Assembly: GCF_050624435.1 (NCBI RefSeq)
Contig: NW_027459195.1
Coordinates: 234,001 to 298,000, forward strand
Origin: Tenrec ecaudatus
Lineage: Eukaryota > Chordata > Mammalia > Afrosoricida > Tenrecidae
Reading direction: 5' to 3'
DNA length: 64,000 nucleotides
The stretch's first letter is position 1, and every line of letters begins with the position of its first letter. Below the pieces are notes generated by a model. It made no database searches. It was not told the origin of the DNA and saw only the letters and a list, made by a program, of their open reading frames with translations. A program made the translations under genes and the position numbers. This document shows positions 33,861 through 46,129 of the stretch, in pieces.

Positions 33861-34104
33861 CTCAGTTAGGTTTGCCACACAGCACACATTGTTGGGAACC
33901 TTCTGAAGTAGCTGTGCCATGTGCAGGTTGGGGGATTTCGCACAAGATGCAGAATTCCACCCTCTCTTGGAAAAAATAATTTTTGCAATAGCCTTGTATT
34001 CTCTTCTGGATCTGAGTAGCAGCTACTCTCATGCAGTCCTAGCACATACATGCTAGGTCTTACGCCGAGTCTGCTCCATGCTTTCCTGTGTCCTATGTGG
34101 CGCT

Positions 34105-34310
34105 GTAGGCACCCAAGGCATGGACTCTGCAGCCTGGGTTCAAATCTCTCCTTTCCACTTCCTCACTGTGTGGTCATAGGCTCATGACTTTATCATCCTG
34201 TGCCACTGATTTTTCATCTGTAAAATGAGGCAAGAATAGAGTCCACACATAGGCTTCTTAAGTGAAATAATTGAATTATTATATACAAAAAGCTTAGAAC
34301 ATTGCTCGGC
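34105..34310 (+). repeat. MIR SINE
   Basis: 'gactctgcagcctgggttc', 'aaatctctcctttccac', 'catctgtaaaatgaggc' and 'acattgctcggcat' follow the MIR consensus in order over about 200 bp. Confidence 0.8.
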
Positions 34311-34323
34311 ATCTTGCAAATAC

Positions 34324-35075
34324 TGTTAGGTAGCTTAGCATAGGGAGTGGGTCATCCATTACATATGCTCAGGTTCAAACTTCCGGCCAGGAAGGGGTGG
34401 TACACCTAGGTGGGTGTTACACCTGATTGGCCCATCTGAGCCAGGTGAATTCAATCCAGCCAATGGGGTTGACCAGGACCATCAACCATGCCTCCCTGTG
34501 GAGGAATTGAAAAGGCAGGATCTTGACCTCTCCGATGTCTCCCTTCCCCCACTTTTCTGTTGTCCGTTCCCCAGGGAGGAGGTCACATGTAGATACTTGT
34601 AATCGGTTTCCTCTTTCCAATCCACCCTCCCTCTACCCTCCCACTATCACCACTCACAAATTATCAAGGTTTCTTGAGGGATGGGGGAGTGGGGAGGAAG
34701 GGGTAAAAATGATGACTCGATTGATGCCAGGGGCTTAAGTGGAGGCAAATGTTTTGAGAATAATGAGGGCAGTGAGTGTACAATGTGCTTTACACAATTG
34801 ATGTATGTATGGATTGTGATAAGAATTGTATGAGCCCCTAATAAAACGATTTAAGAAAAGAAAGAAAAGGCAGGATCCTGGAGCCCACGTAGTGACTTTC
34901 TCTCCAGCAGCTTCTAGGCAAGCTGTGCAGGGGTGAGGGGCCCTGAGGTGCCTGTGTAAACCTGAAACTTCTTCTCTCAAAAAACTCACTTGGATCACAA
35001 TCCAGGCTGCGGAGTGAATTCTTTCTCACGCGAAGCCAAGGACTGAGGTATATTTCTCCCACGAGTGATCTAACA
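34324..35075 (+). mobile_element. LTR family A, split by an L1 insertion
   Basis: It starts TGTTAGGTAGC at 34324 and ends 'gatctaaca' at 35075, with the LTR blocks 'ggtgaattcaatccagcc' and 'cacttggatcacaatccagg' in order. Flanking 4-mers are atac and atag (3 of 4), close to the 4-bp duplication of class I retroviruses. An L1 piece at 34522-34863 interrupts it. It is probably a solo LTR. Confidence 0.8.
34522..34863 (+). mobile_element. Short L1 insertion with 5' inversion (twin priming)
   Basis: The first part (about 34522-34660) is L1 3' sequence in reverse orientation; the second (34661-34863) is the adjoining L1 3' end in forward orientation, ending 'cctaataaaacgattt' and an A-rich tail. 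'gaaaaggcaggatc' flanks it on both sides (about 34508 and 34864), the target duplication. This is the pattern left by twin-primed reverse transcription. Confidence 0.85.
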
Positions 35076-35098
35076 ATAGTATCTCTTATTATATCATT

Positions 35099-35490
35099 AG
35101 GAGCCCTGGTGGTGTAGTGGACTATGCATTAACCTGCTAATCGCAAGGTCAGGGGTTTGAACTGACTAGCCCCTCCGTGGGAGAAATATGAGGTTGTCTA
35201 TTTCTGTAAGGCAATGGTTCTCAACCTTCTGAATGCCGCCACCCTTTAATACAGTTCATGTTGTGGTCACCTGCAACCATAAAATTATTTTCATTGCTAC
35301 TTTATAACTGTAATTTTGCTATCGTTATGAATTGGATGACCCCTGTTAAAGGGTTATTTGATCCCCAAAGGGGTCGCGACCCACAGGTTGCGACCCCTGC
35401 TGTAAGGATTTAAAGTCTCAAAACCCCAAAGGGGCAGATCTTTGTCCTATTGGGAGTCAATAAAATGGTAGTTAGGTTTTTTTCTGCATC
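35099..35490 (+). repeat. AfroSINE split by a SPIN element
   Basis: The head 'aggagccctggtggtgtagtg' starts at 35099, with 'cctccgtgggagaaatatgagg' before the SPIN. The body resumes at 35408 with 'tttaaagtctcaaaacccca'. This is one of the best preserved AfroSINE copies here. Confidence 0.85.
35212..35399. mobile_element. SPIN-type hAT element (non-autonomous)
   Basis: The left end is CAATGGTTCTCAACCTTCT; the right end has decayed to 'ggttgcgacccctg'. Internal 'ccataaaattattttcattg' and 'ggtcgcgacccacagg' are typical. A perfect 8-bp target duplication, CTGTAAGG, lies at 35204-35211 and 35400-35407. It lies inside an AfroSINE. Confidence 0.92.
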
Positions 35491-35574
35491 AGTATCAGAT
35501 TCTGGTGGCAATCTCAGTCATCCTGCATTGTGGTCTGGTTTGAACTCCGGAAATGACTGCCCTGGTTTGAGGTG

Positions 35575-35800
35575 AGGGCCACGGTGCTTCAGTGGTAGAC
35601 CTCTCATCGACTTTCACCGGGAAGACCCGGGTTTGATTTGCAGCCAATGTGCCCCAGACTGTCAGTGAAGGTTTGTGTGTTGCTATGACACTGAGCAGGC
35701 TTCAGTGGTGTTTCCAGACTGAAACAGAATAATGAAGAAAGACCTGATCATCCCCATCCACACATTGACCTATGGCCCACCACTGTTGGCTTCCTCTCCC
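35575..35800 (+). repeat. SINE with a tRNA-Gly-like head
   Basis: 35581-35653 resembles tRNA-Gly: 'gcttcagtggtagacctctc' (A box) and 'gacccgggtttgattt' (B box). The downstream part ('tttgtgtgttgctatgacac', 'tttccagactgaaacag') is a non-tRNA body that I associate with afrotherian repeats. Mismatches in the stems argue against a working tRNA gene. Confidence 0.65.
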
Positions 35801-35904
35801 AGTCCTGGTGGTAGCACAGATAGGCACAGTTTGCTCCACTGCCCATGAGGTGCCCATGAGAGGCTGACGCGACAACCACAGTCAAGATCAACAGCTTAAA
35901 CTCC

Positions 35905-38070
35905 ATTCTGGGTCTATGGAAACAAGAACAACCTTCTGAATTGAGGTCGCATTGCTATTTGGGACTGGGAGGATGCCTTTGTGATATGGATTGCACTCTG
36001 GATCCTAAGGGGGACTTTAAAACACAGTCACATAGCAGCTCTGGAAATTGCCATAGTGAGAAGGCAGGTTTAAAAAAAAAAAAAAAAAAAAAAGCTTTTA
36101 CTGGCTTGCTCAAAGGAGGCTGCGGGTAGATTGGGGGGTGGAAAACTCCTCTGGAAATGGAAAATTTTTTATCCTTACATATGCATCATTTCTTCTGGTC
36201 CTGAAAGAAAACACAAAGCAGACGAGAGGAGGAAACGGAGACTGGCAGTCATCTTGTTGGTATTCCCACACCACCCCCTCCTTAAGCGCTTGCTGCCATC
36301 TCATCCAACTCCACTCAGTGTATTTTCACCCGGCAATGATGCAGAAATGTCTGCGTACTCCAGTTTTATTGTAGTCGGGCAGCGTTTATGGCTTTGACGT
36401 TCAACTGAGCATGGCAGGACGTCTAGAAGCAATTATAACCAGCATCTGCTCTGTCTGTGCGATGGGCAGGCAGTGACGGATTCCCAGCCTCCGGAACACT
36501 AGTGTTCCCTCCCAGCTCAGGATAATGACGGTGACACTCGGCCCCCTTGTTGTCTGGGGAGCTCAAGGAGCTCTCCTCTGAAACCTCAACTTATGGGCAT
36601 TTCTTTGAGTGAAGACATCAAATTAGTGACTGGAAAGGAAGGCGTAGGAGATGATTATTGGCCACAAGACAAGCCTCAACCGCCTCCAGAGAGCATGTCT
36701 CCTAAGTGCAAAGTGTGGAGAGGGAGGAAACAATTGATCACAAATGGAATAGACTCTGAGTCTCGCCACACAATGTGTGTGTGTGGTCACTGAGGCGGCA
36801 ACATTATGACTGGGGATGGATACGGTTTGTGCAGCCGTGATTGCCATCCAGAATGTGGCATGCTATTGTGAAAAATGATTTTTTATTCTGAGCAAATCTC
36901 TGCTTCCACTTGCTTTAATGCTTCGCCGGAGAGCAGGGGACTCTGGGAGGGGTGGGTGGCGCACAGGGCTGGGCTGACCTCAGGAACTCATGTGTAAAGG
37001 GCTTTTTCTCACTTGGAAGCAGGCTGTTCTTTCTGGTAAAGCTTGTTTGTGAACCTTGCCACATCTGCGTCCGAAGAGGGAACTGAAGGTGACAAATGCC
37101 ACGAGGAGCCCCGGGCACATCTTGTTTCATTTGAATCCCAGTTTTACCTTTCCTCCTTTCTGGGTTCTGAAGCATCAGATGGGTGCCAAACGCTTCCACG
37201 GACAACTAAAGCTGAACAAGGTGGAGGCAGATGAAGAGCAACGGGAGGTTGGTGTTTGGGAGACTGAATACTTGGGCTTCCTAGGCCAGTCCAGTTGGTG
37301 GTTAGAGCCCTGTTTCAGATTCCACTGTAATCTCCTAGTGTCCAAGGACCAAGTGGCTCCTAAGTCCAGAATTTCTGTTACATGTGTCACCAAGGAGGAG
37401 TTGGGCTAAAATGCATTGAAGAATAAAGCAGGAGCTTGGCTTATGAATCCACTCTCTGATTCTGAAATTTCAAAGGCTCCGTGCACAGACATTTCAACAC
37501 TGAAAGCACAGCAGGGAAAACCAAAGACTTGGGCTTCCTCCTTGTCCCTCTTTTCGGGCTTTTACGGTTTTCCAAGGCGCCTCCCTGATCCGAGTGTTGT
37601 ATAGGTCAGGTTTAAAGATGTCCTAGTTCCGAGGGACTTGCTGTTCTGCTTTCTTTTTCAGGGAGACCTGGTTTCTTGTCTTGTGGCCAAACACAGAGCA
37701 CAGATGTCTGTGGGCCTCCTCCCTTTCCCCTGACCTTTGCTCTCTTCTCTGGATACACTACTGACCTGTTCTCCCTTACAAGATCTGAACTGCTCACAAA
37801 CTTCGATGAATTCTCATCCTAGCAAGAAGCATCTGAGCATCTTATTAGAGCCTGTATGAGTTCTGTTCTGGATGCTTATTTGTGCAACTTCAGGGTCTGG
37901 CATGGAAACATTCCATGTCCACAGACCCGCACAAATAATATAAACTCCAACAGTAGTTTAAGGTTTAAGGTGGTAACAGGGAACGCTGGGGCCTGTGGCT
38001 CCTGGTGAACCTCACAGGCTGTCTAAAGGGGCTACTTCCATCTCAATGTAACCATACAGGAATGTAGACC
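35905..38070. other. Mostly unique DNA
   Basis: The longest part of the window with little repeat sequence; a run of about 22 A lies at 36072-36093. Short open frames (for example 37056-37409) have no recognisable domain. Nothing coding is supported. Confidence 0.4.
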
Positions 38071-38435
38071 TGTTAGGTAGCAAGACAAGGGGTTGTTCCT
38101 CTCCATGCTTAGGGGGCCCCCTACAGGAGGTTGGAAGCCAATGCAGGCTAAAGGGCATGCACCAATTCAAGGCCAAGCCAGGAGAGCTTAATTGACGCCT
38201 CACAGCTGAAAGCCCTTAAAAGGCTGGAACCTTCCCTTCAGCTGCTTCTCTGCCTTCCGCTCAGCAGGGCTGGGTGTGCAGTGTCATAAGGGTGCCCGTG
38301 TTCAGTTAACTGTAACGCCGGAACCTTCTTCTCTCCTGTATATAAACCCACTCGGATCACCAACCAGGCTTTGGTGTGAATTTCTTTCTAGTGTGTAGCC
38401 AAGGACCGAGACATTTCCCACCCGAGAAACCTACA
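38071..38435 (+). mobile_element. LTR family A, diverged, solo
   Basis: It starts TGTTAGGTAGCAAG and ends near 'gaaacctaca'. Shared 3' blocks are 'cccactcggatcaccaacc', 'aggctttggtgtgaattt' and 'agccaaggaccgag'. The middle differs from the other copies. 'ctgtatataaaccc' is TATA-like. Confidence 0.7.
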
Positions 38436-38455
38436 GACCCAGACTTACAATAAAC

Positions 38456-38457
38456 CC

Positions 38458-38524
<67 letters not shown>

Positions 38525-38526
38525 GG
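38456..38526. repeat. (TG)n/(AC)n near-perfect palindrome
   Basis: 'ccata' plus about 14 TG units, then a central AT, then about 15 AC units plus 'atatgg': the two halves are reverse complements and could form a hairpin of about 34 bp. Confidence 0.95.
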
Positions 38527-38630
38527 CAAGAGGTGAACAGGTCTAGCCAGCAATGGTGAAGAGGGCCCTGGGATTGAGATTGAGAACGATTCTGAAGTAG
38601 AATCCATAACCCTTAGAAATGTATTGGCCT

Positions 38631-39977
38631 GCTATACCAATCCAATTACCCTCAACCTTCTTCAAAGAATTGGAAAAACTGACCACCAACTTCATATGGA
38701 GAGGGAAGAAACCCAGAATTAGCAGAGAACTCCTCAAGAAGAAGGACACAATTGGAGGACTCGCCCTACCTGATTTCAATGCCTACTACACAGCTACAGT
38801 GGTCAAAACAGCATGGTACTGGCACAATGATAGACACTCAGACCAGTGGAAAAGAATAGAAAGCCCAGGAGTAAAATCATCAGCATATAGACAACTGATC
38901 TTCGACAAGGGTCCCAAAAATGTCAAGTGGGAAGCAGATGCCCTCTTTAATAAGTGGTGCTGGAAACAATGGATATCCACATGTAGAAAGTTGAAATAAG
39001 ACGTCTACCTCACCCCATGCACAAGAATACACTCAAGGTGGATCACAGATCTAGAAGTCAAACCCCAAACCATCAGGACCATTAAGGAGGGAATCGGGAC
39101 TAATCTCAGCGTACTGGCCCAGGGAGCACATAGGCTCACTGCAACAGGGAAGGGGACACACACAGGTGAATTGGAAATCGACAAATGGGATCTAATAAGA
39201 ATAAAATGCATGTGCACCTCGAAAGACTTTGCCAAGAGGGTGACAAGGCAACCCACAGACTGGGAGAAGATTTTTAGTAATGACACATCAGACAAAGGGC
39301 TCATTACTAAAATCTACAACACCATCGTGACCTGCAAAAAGAGGAAAACAGTTAACCCCCTAAGGAAGTGGGCAAAAGAAATGAGAAGAACTTTCACTAG
39401 AGAGGAGATCAATATGGCCAATAAACATATGAGAAAGTGCTCGAAGTCCCTTGCCATAAGAGAAATGCAAATCAAAACAACCATGAGATACCACCTAACA
39501 CCCCTGAGGCTAGCCCAGATCAGTAAATCAGAGAGCAACAAGTGTTGGAGGGGCTGTGGTGAAGTAGGAACCCTCCTCCACTGCTGGTGGTCGTGTACAT
39601 TTGTACAGCCACTGTGAAAAGCAATCTGGCGATACCTAAAGAAAATGGAAATTGATCTACCTCATGACCCAGCCATCCCTCTACTGGGCATATACCCGGT
39701 TGAAGCAGCAAATAAAACACGACCAGTCATATGCGCTCCAATGTTTATTGCGGCACAATTCACAATGGCAAAGACTTTGAAACAGCCTAAGTTTCCATCG
39801 ACAGACGAGTGGATTAGCAAACTTTGGCACATACACACAATGGAGTATTATGCAGCACTGAAAAGCACCGATGAGCACATGAAACACGTTATTTCATGGG
39901 AAGAGCTGGAAGGAATTATGTTAAGCGAGGTAAGCCAGACCCAAAGGGACAGGTACAACATGAGTCCCCTGAGATAA
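38631..39977 (+). pseudogene. L1 ORF2 C-terminal part
   Basis: The ORF2 frame runs about 449 codons to the TAA at 39975-39977, interrupted by only two in-frame stops (38997-38999 TAA, 39615-39617 TGA). It begins just downstream of the reverse-transcriptase domain with a '[18 protein letters not shown]' block and includes the C-terminal 'HTMEYYAALK' block near 39835. The catalytic domains (endonuclease, reverse transcriptase) were lost by 5' truncation, so this copy cannot mobilise itself. ORF2p normally nicks target DNA and reverse transcribes L1 RNA. The few stops indicate that it decayed only after insertion. Confidence 0.92.
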
Positions 39978-42656
39978 GTACAATCAGCATGACAGAAATA
40001 GAAGAATAAACATCCATCCCACAATAAACGGGAGGAAGCATAGATAGTTGGAGGGAGGACAGGCCACACCTAGGGAGGTACATAAGAGCCCAGCATAAAG
40101 AAGGGGTAGTGGGGTAGGGAGAGGGAGAACCGGGAGGGGGAGAATCCGAATGGATGGTATGGGGGGGGGCAGGGTACTAACCCACCCGGGGGAGAGTATC
40201 GGTTATGTCCCCACAGATTTGGAACATGCATACGGACCCCAACACGACACACCAAACAAGGAGGACAACGCAAAGTACAGAGGTCTACACAAAGAGGCTG
40301 GACGACAAGCCGGCCCAAACCAGAATTAGGCCGACCCCCACACTCGAAGGGAATACCACAGAAAACAAAAATAGATTGTCTGGAGTGGGAAAGGAACTGA
40401 CCCACCACACCACATCCAGAAGGAAGCTGAAACAAAAGAAGGAGAAAGGACATAGTGGAGTACACCTGGGTCCACCAAGCCCAAAGTCGATAGACCAGCT
40501 AGAAGAGCCCATCATACAGAGAGGACCATTCAGCTGACCACACTACGAGATATGACATCCTGCACCAACACATGGCCCTACACGGGACAGCACCTGAGAC
40601 ACAATGGGGGATGGGCAACTGAGCTGACCCCGCCACACTGAGGCAAACACTGGGGACATGCAATGGAGCAGCGGAGGAAGCAGAGCAAAGGGAGCCCGAG
40701 GGAGTAGAAAGGATGGTCTTCTGGGCCAGGACGTGGCGCCTCACAAGCTACACCTAGAAAACACTCCTAAAGGCCAATGAAAGGACCTTGAACTACTAGC
40801 AATTTTTTCTTTTAATATTTGCTATCTTTTTGTTTAGTCTTTTTAAATTTGTTTTGTTTTTTTACCCAGTAAATTTTGTATGCTAGTGGCTTTTCTGCTT
40901 ATCAGCGTGTCGATGTTGCTTCTGTCAAAGCCATGTTCTTATGGGCCACTTGGGCGCAGTCAAAGTCATATCCATTTGTATGCACGTATTACTATGTCAG
41001 CAGGTCCACCTAGACAAGATAGGCTGGACAAATAATGAGAGAAGAAAACAACAGGACCAACGGTCCTGGAGGGACATGAGAGCGTGGGAGGTAGGGGAAG
41101 GGAGGAGGTGTCGCCCAACACAGGGACAAGGGAACAGCGAATGGTTCAAAACCAGAGGAGGGAGGGGAGGGGAGGACTGGAAGGGAGTGACCAAGAGCAA
41201 GGTAACTGAGAGGAACTACTGAATCCAGAATGAAGGCTAAACATGGTAATGGGTCGGGAGGAAAGCGAAAGGAAATAGAGGAAAGGAGTAGGAGGCAAAG
41301 TGCATACAGAGAAGCCTAAATACAGACATGTACATATGTAAACATATTTATGATTATGGGGGCAATAGATTTATATGCATATATTTATAGGTTCAGTAGT
41401 AGGGTAGCAGATGGACATTGGGTCTCCTCATGCATAATCCCCCAATACAATAGCACCTCACCCTGCTAAGCAGCCATTGCAGGATACCCATCTTCCCAAC
41501 ATGATCACTGAAGACAGCCGTGTGTGTAAGCAAATGTGGTGAAGAAAGCTGATGATGCCCGGCTTATCAAAAAAAGATATAGCGTCTGGGGTCTTAAAGG
41601 CTTGAAGGCAAATAAGCGGCCATCTAGCTCAGAAGCAACAAAGCCCACAGAGAAGAAGCACACGGCCTAAGCGAATACAAGGTGTTGAATGGACCATGTA
41701 GCAGATACAAAGGAACAAAATCAATCATTGTGTGATCACCTCTCTCACATAATGGCTGAAGACGAAAGTGTGCATAAGCAAGTGTGGTGAAGAAGGCGGA
41801 TGGTGCCCGGCTACTGAGAGATATAGCGTCTGGGGACTTAAAGGCTTGAATGCAAACAAGCGGCCATCTAGCCCAGAAGCAACCGAGCCCACACGGAAGC
41901 AGCACACCAACATAGGTGATCATGAAGGACAGAGGAGACCAGGTCTCCAACATCAAAGGTGGGGTGGTGGTGAGAATCACATCACCGTGAAAGAGGGGGA
42001 GTGCATGATGGGGACCCAACGCCCACCTGTAGACAGCTGGACACCCCTTCCAGAGGGGTAGTGAGGAGGAGATGGGCCACTCAGGGTTCAGTGTAGCAAC
42101 AATGAAACTCAAAACCTTCCTCTAGTTCCTGAACGCTTCCTCCCCTCCCAATCATCATGACCCCAATCCTACCTTGCCTTGTGGACCTGGTTATACCAGA
42201 GGATGTACAGCGGTGCAGTGGGGATCTGGAGGCACAGGGAATCTAGGACAGACGAACCCCTCAACACCAGCTGTGGGAGTGGCGACACCAGGAGGGAAGG
42301 GCATGTAGAAAGGGAGAACCGATCTCAGAGATCTATGTGTAACCTCCTCTCTGGGAGATTGGCAAGGGGGAGGCGGGTGAGGGGAGACGCCGGGGAGTGT
42401 AAGATAAGATGTAATAATTATTTATAAATTATCAAGGGACCAGGGGTGGGATCGGGGAGGGAGGGGGATGGGGGAAAAAAAAGGGAAACTGAGCTGATTC
42501 CAGGAACCCAAGTGGAAGGTGAATTATGAGAGTGATGAGTGCAACGAATGTATAAGGGTGCTTTGCTCAATTGATGTATGTACAGATTGTGATAAGAGCC
42601 TTATGAGCCCCAATAAAACGATTAAAATAAATAAATAAATAATGAAAGAAAAAAAA
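39978..42656 (+). other. Long L1 3' UTR
   Basis: About 2.65 kb without coding sequence, much longer than the few hundred bases usual in primates. It contains a partial tandem duplication of about 246-bp period (41521-41660 and 41767-41897, both with 'gcggccatctagc' and 'aggcttgaa'). Other copies in the window have this block once. It ends in AATAAAACG and an A-rich tail. Confidence 0.85.
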
Positions 42657-42672
42657 AGAAATGTATTGGCCT

Positions 42673-42860
42673 TAGGGGAGGGGCAAAGAGGGCTGGATTG
42701 AGAAAGTCTGTGGCATCCAGTTCTGACTTGACTTTTGGATCCAGAATCTTTCAGGAGTCATGGCCTTGCCCTCCAGCCAGAACTTCCAATAACCGTCTTC
42801 TCAGAGCCTTGTTAAATTCTCATAATACGTTACACCTGCTATCCTGTGAGCAGCTACCAA
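42673..42860. other. Unique DNA between L1 and RPL10A pseudogene
   Basis: No feature recognised; it continues after the pseudogene (43621-44703). Confidence 0.35.
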
Positions 42861-42870
42861 ACCCAGGCAC

Positions 42871-44703
<1,833 letters not shown>

Positions 44704-45039
44704 TGTTAGGGAGCTAGCATAGGGACTGGCAGGCCCATTACACAAGCTCAGAGGTCTGAGCTACCGGCTCATGAAGTAGAGGCTCACTGCATGCTCAGAA
44801 GTTCAGGTTTCCAGCCAGCAGGGGGAGCTACGCCTGGGTGGGCGCTGTACCTACATTGGCTCACCTAGGCCAGGTGAATTCAATTCAACAATACAGCCAA
44901 TGAGGTCGAACTACGTCATCGACCACGCCTCCCTAACCGCTCATAAAACTCAAGAGGATCCCAAACCAGGCCTCGGCGTGAGCTGTTTCTGGCGTGGAGC
45001 CGAGGACCGAGGCACACCTGCCCCAGGTGAGGTCCAACA
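44704..45039 (+). mobile_element. LTR family A
   Basis: A 336-bp LTR starting TGTTAGGGAGCTAGC and ending 'gaggtccaaca'. It has the family landmarks 'ccaggtgaattcaattcaac', 'ctcataaaactc' and 'gtggagccgaggaccgagg'. It is followed by leader-like sequence (a donor-like 'gaggtaagcc' at about 45090) and a minisatellite, but no clear primer binding site. It may be the 5' LTR of a provirus disrupted by the minus-strand provirus at 45696. Confidence 0.75.
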
Positions 45040-45294
45040 GAAGCGGTGATGTTCGAACAGAAGTGGTGCTGTGTGACTGGAAGCTATGAGGTAAGCCAGG
45101 CCCAGGAGTGGGCCTTCCCATGCTGATCTCACGGGTTGTGGGCCCCTCTGGGCTCCTTTCACCTCACCACCCTTGGGAGAATTGTTGGGTTGAGTTCACC
45201 TGGCCTAGGTGAGCCAATCCAAGTGGCGCCCCACCCAATACGGTGGAGGCCCCTGGGGACGCTTGTAGCGTATTGCCGCAGCCCCAGCCTTTTG

Positions 45295-45574
45295 TGTCGG
45301 TCTTTGCGCCATTTCTTGCTGGTGTCAGTCTTTGCGCCGTTTCCTGCTGGTGTCGGTCTTTGCGCCGTTTCTTGCTGGTGTCGGTCTTTGCGCCGTTTCT
45401 TGCTGGTGTCGGTCTTTGCGCCGTTTCTTGCTGGTGTCGGTCTTTGCGCCGTTTCTTGCTGGTGTCGGACTTTGTGCCATTTCTTGCTGGTGTCGGTCTT
45501 TGCGCCGTTTCTTGCTGGTGTCTGTCTTTGCGCCGTTTCTTGCTGGTGTTGGTCTTTGCGCCGTTTCTTGCTGG
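45295..45574 (+). repeat. 28-bp minisatellite, 10 copies
   Basis: Ten tandem units of the type 'tgtcggtctttgcgccgttt' plus 'cttgctgg'; four central copies (3-6) are identical. Unit length 28 is not a multiple of 3, so reading frames rotate through the array and long open frames appear in several frames on both strands. There are no spacers. Confidence 0.95.
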
Positions 45575-45695
45575 TGTGCGGGACTTGATGTGCCTCTCTG
45601 TGCCTGCCTTCCCGGGCTGCATTTGGGAGGGGGCTGGGACGCTGCTGCCTGGAGGCTGGGAGGATTTTGACTCCCAAAGCCTTCTCGAGGCTCAG

Positions 45696-46107
45696 TGTAA
45701 AAGTTTATTTGGACTCGAAAACAGAATCAAAGACCCAATTAATTAAGTTTTAGAAGCAGGCTTTATTGCGAACTTGTGGCGGGTTCAGCAACTCAGGGTA
45801 TTGAGCTATTGAAGCCACGCCAGGGAAAAAATCCTGGCGGCGTTTTTATGCCCACTGCTGGCAGGCACAGCTGGGGAGAATCATAGCTTGGGGGGGGGTG
45901 GATCTGCGCACACAGGTGCTTCCAAAGGGAGAAGGTCGTTAATCTTACCTACATATGTCAGGGACGCGTGGAGTGACCATATCTTCAGAAAACCTTCCGG
46001 CTTTGGGAGGAGCTGGTTCCAGGAATTTGGGGTTGAGCAGAGGAGGGGAGGTCAGTTAGGGGTCAGTCTTGAGAACTAAAATGGAGTCTGTTGTGCCAAG
46101 ACAGGAC
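45696..46107 (-). mobile_element. 3' LTR of deleted minus-strand ERV (ERV-2)
   Basis: On the minus strand the LTR begins TGTC(C)TGTCTTGGC and ends 'aacttttaca'. It contains a TATA-like 'gggcataaaaacgcc' and AATAAA ('cgcaataaagcc'). The U3 part recurs at 48191-48420. It abuts env sequence at about 46130. No target duplication was found. Confidence 0.75.
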
Positions 46108-46129
46108 GTTTTAGACTGACCCTATAGGG

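Larger units (their letters stand above)
38631..42656 (+). mobile_element. 5'-truncated L1 with target site duplication
   Basis: A 4.03-kb L1 starting inside ORF2 and ending in an A-rich tail after AATAAAACG. A perfect 16-bp duplication, agaaatgtattggcct, flanks it (38615-38630 and 42657-42672). This and the nearly open ORF2 indicate a fairly recent insertion. It is the reference copy for most other L1 fragments here: its 3' region after the ORF2 stop is about 2.65 kb. Confidence 0.93.

Noticed and set aside
35581..35653. tRNA-Gly gene
   Set aside because: A and B boxes are recognisable but the stems are mismatched and a SINE body follows; it is a SINE head.
45295..45574. CRISPR array (28-bp repeat units)
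   Set aside because: Units are directly adjacent with no spacers, in a mammalian genome; it is a minisatellite.
45136..45677. Cysteine/leucine-rich or Lys/Gln-rich repetitive proteins on either strand
   Set aside because: Frames are created by the 28-bp repeat, which is open in several frames; no start or splice context.
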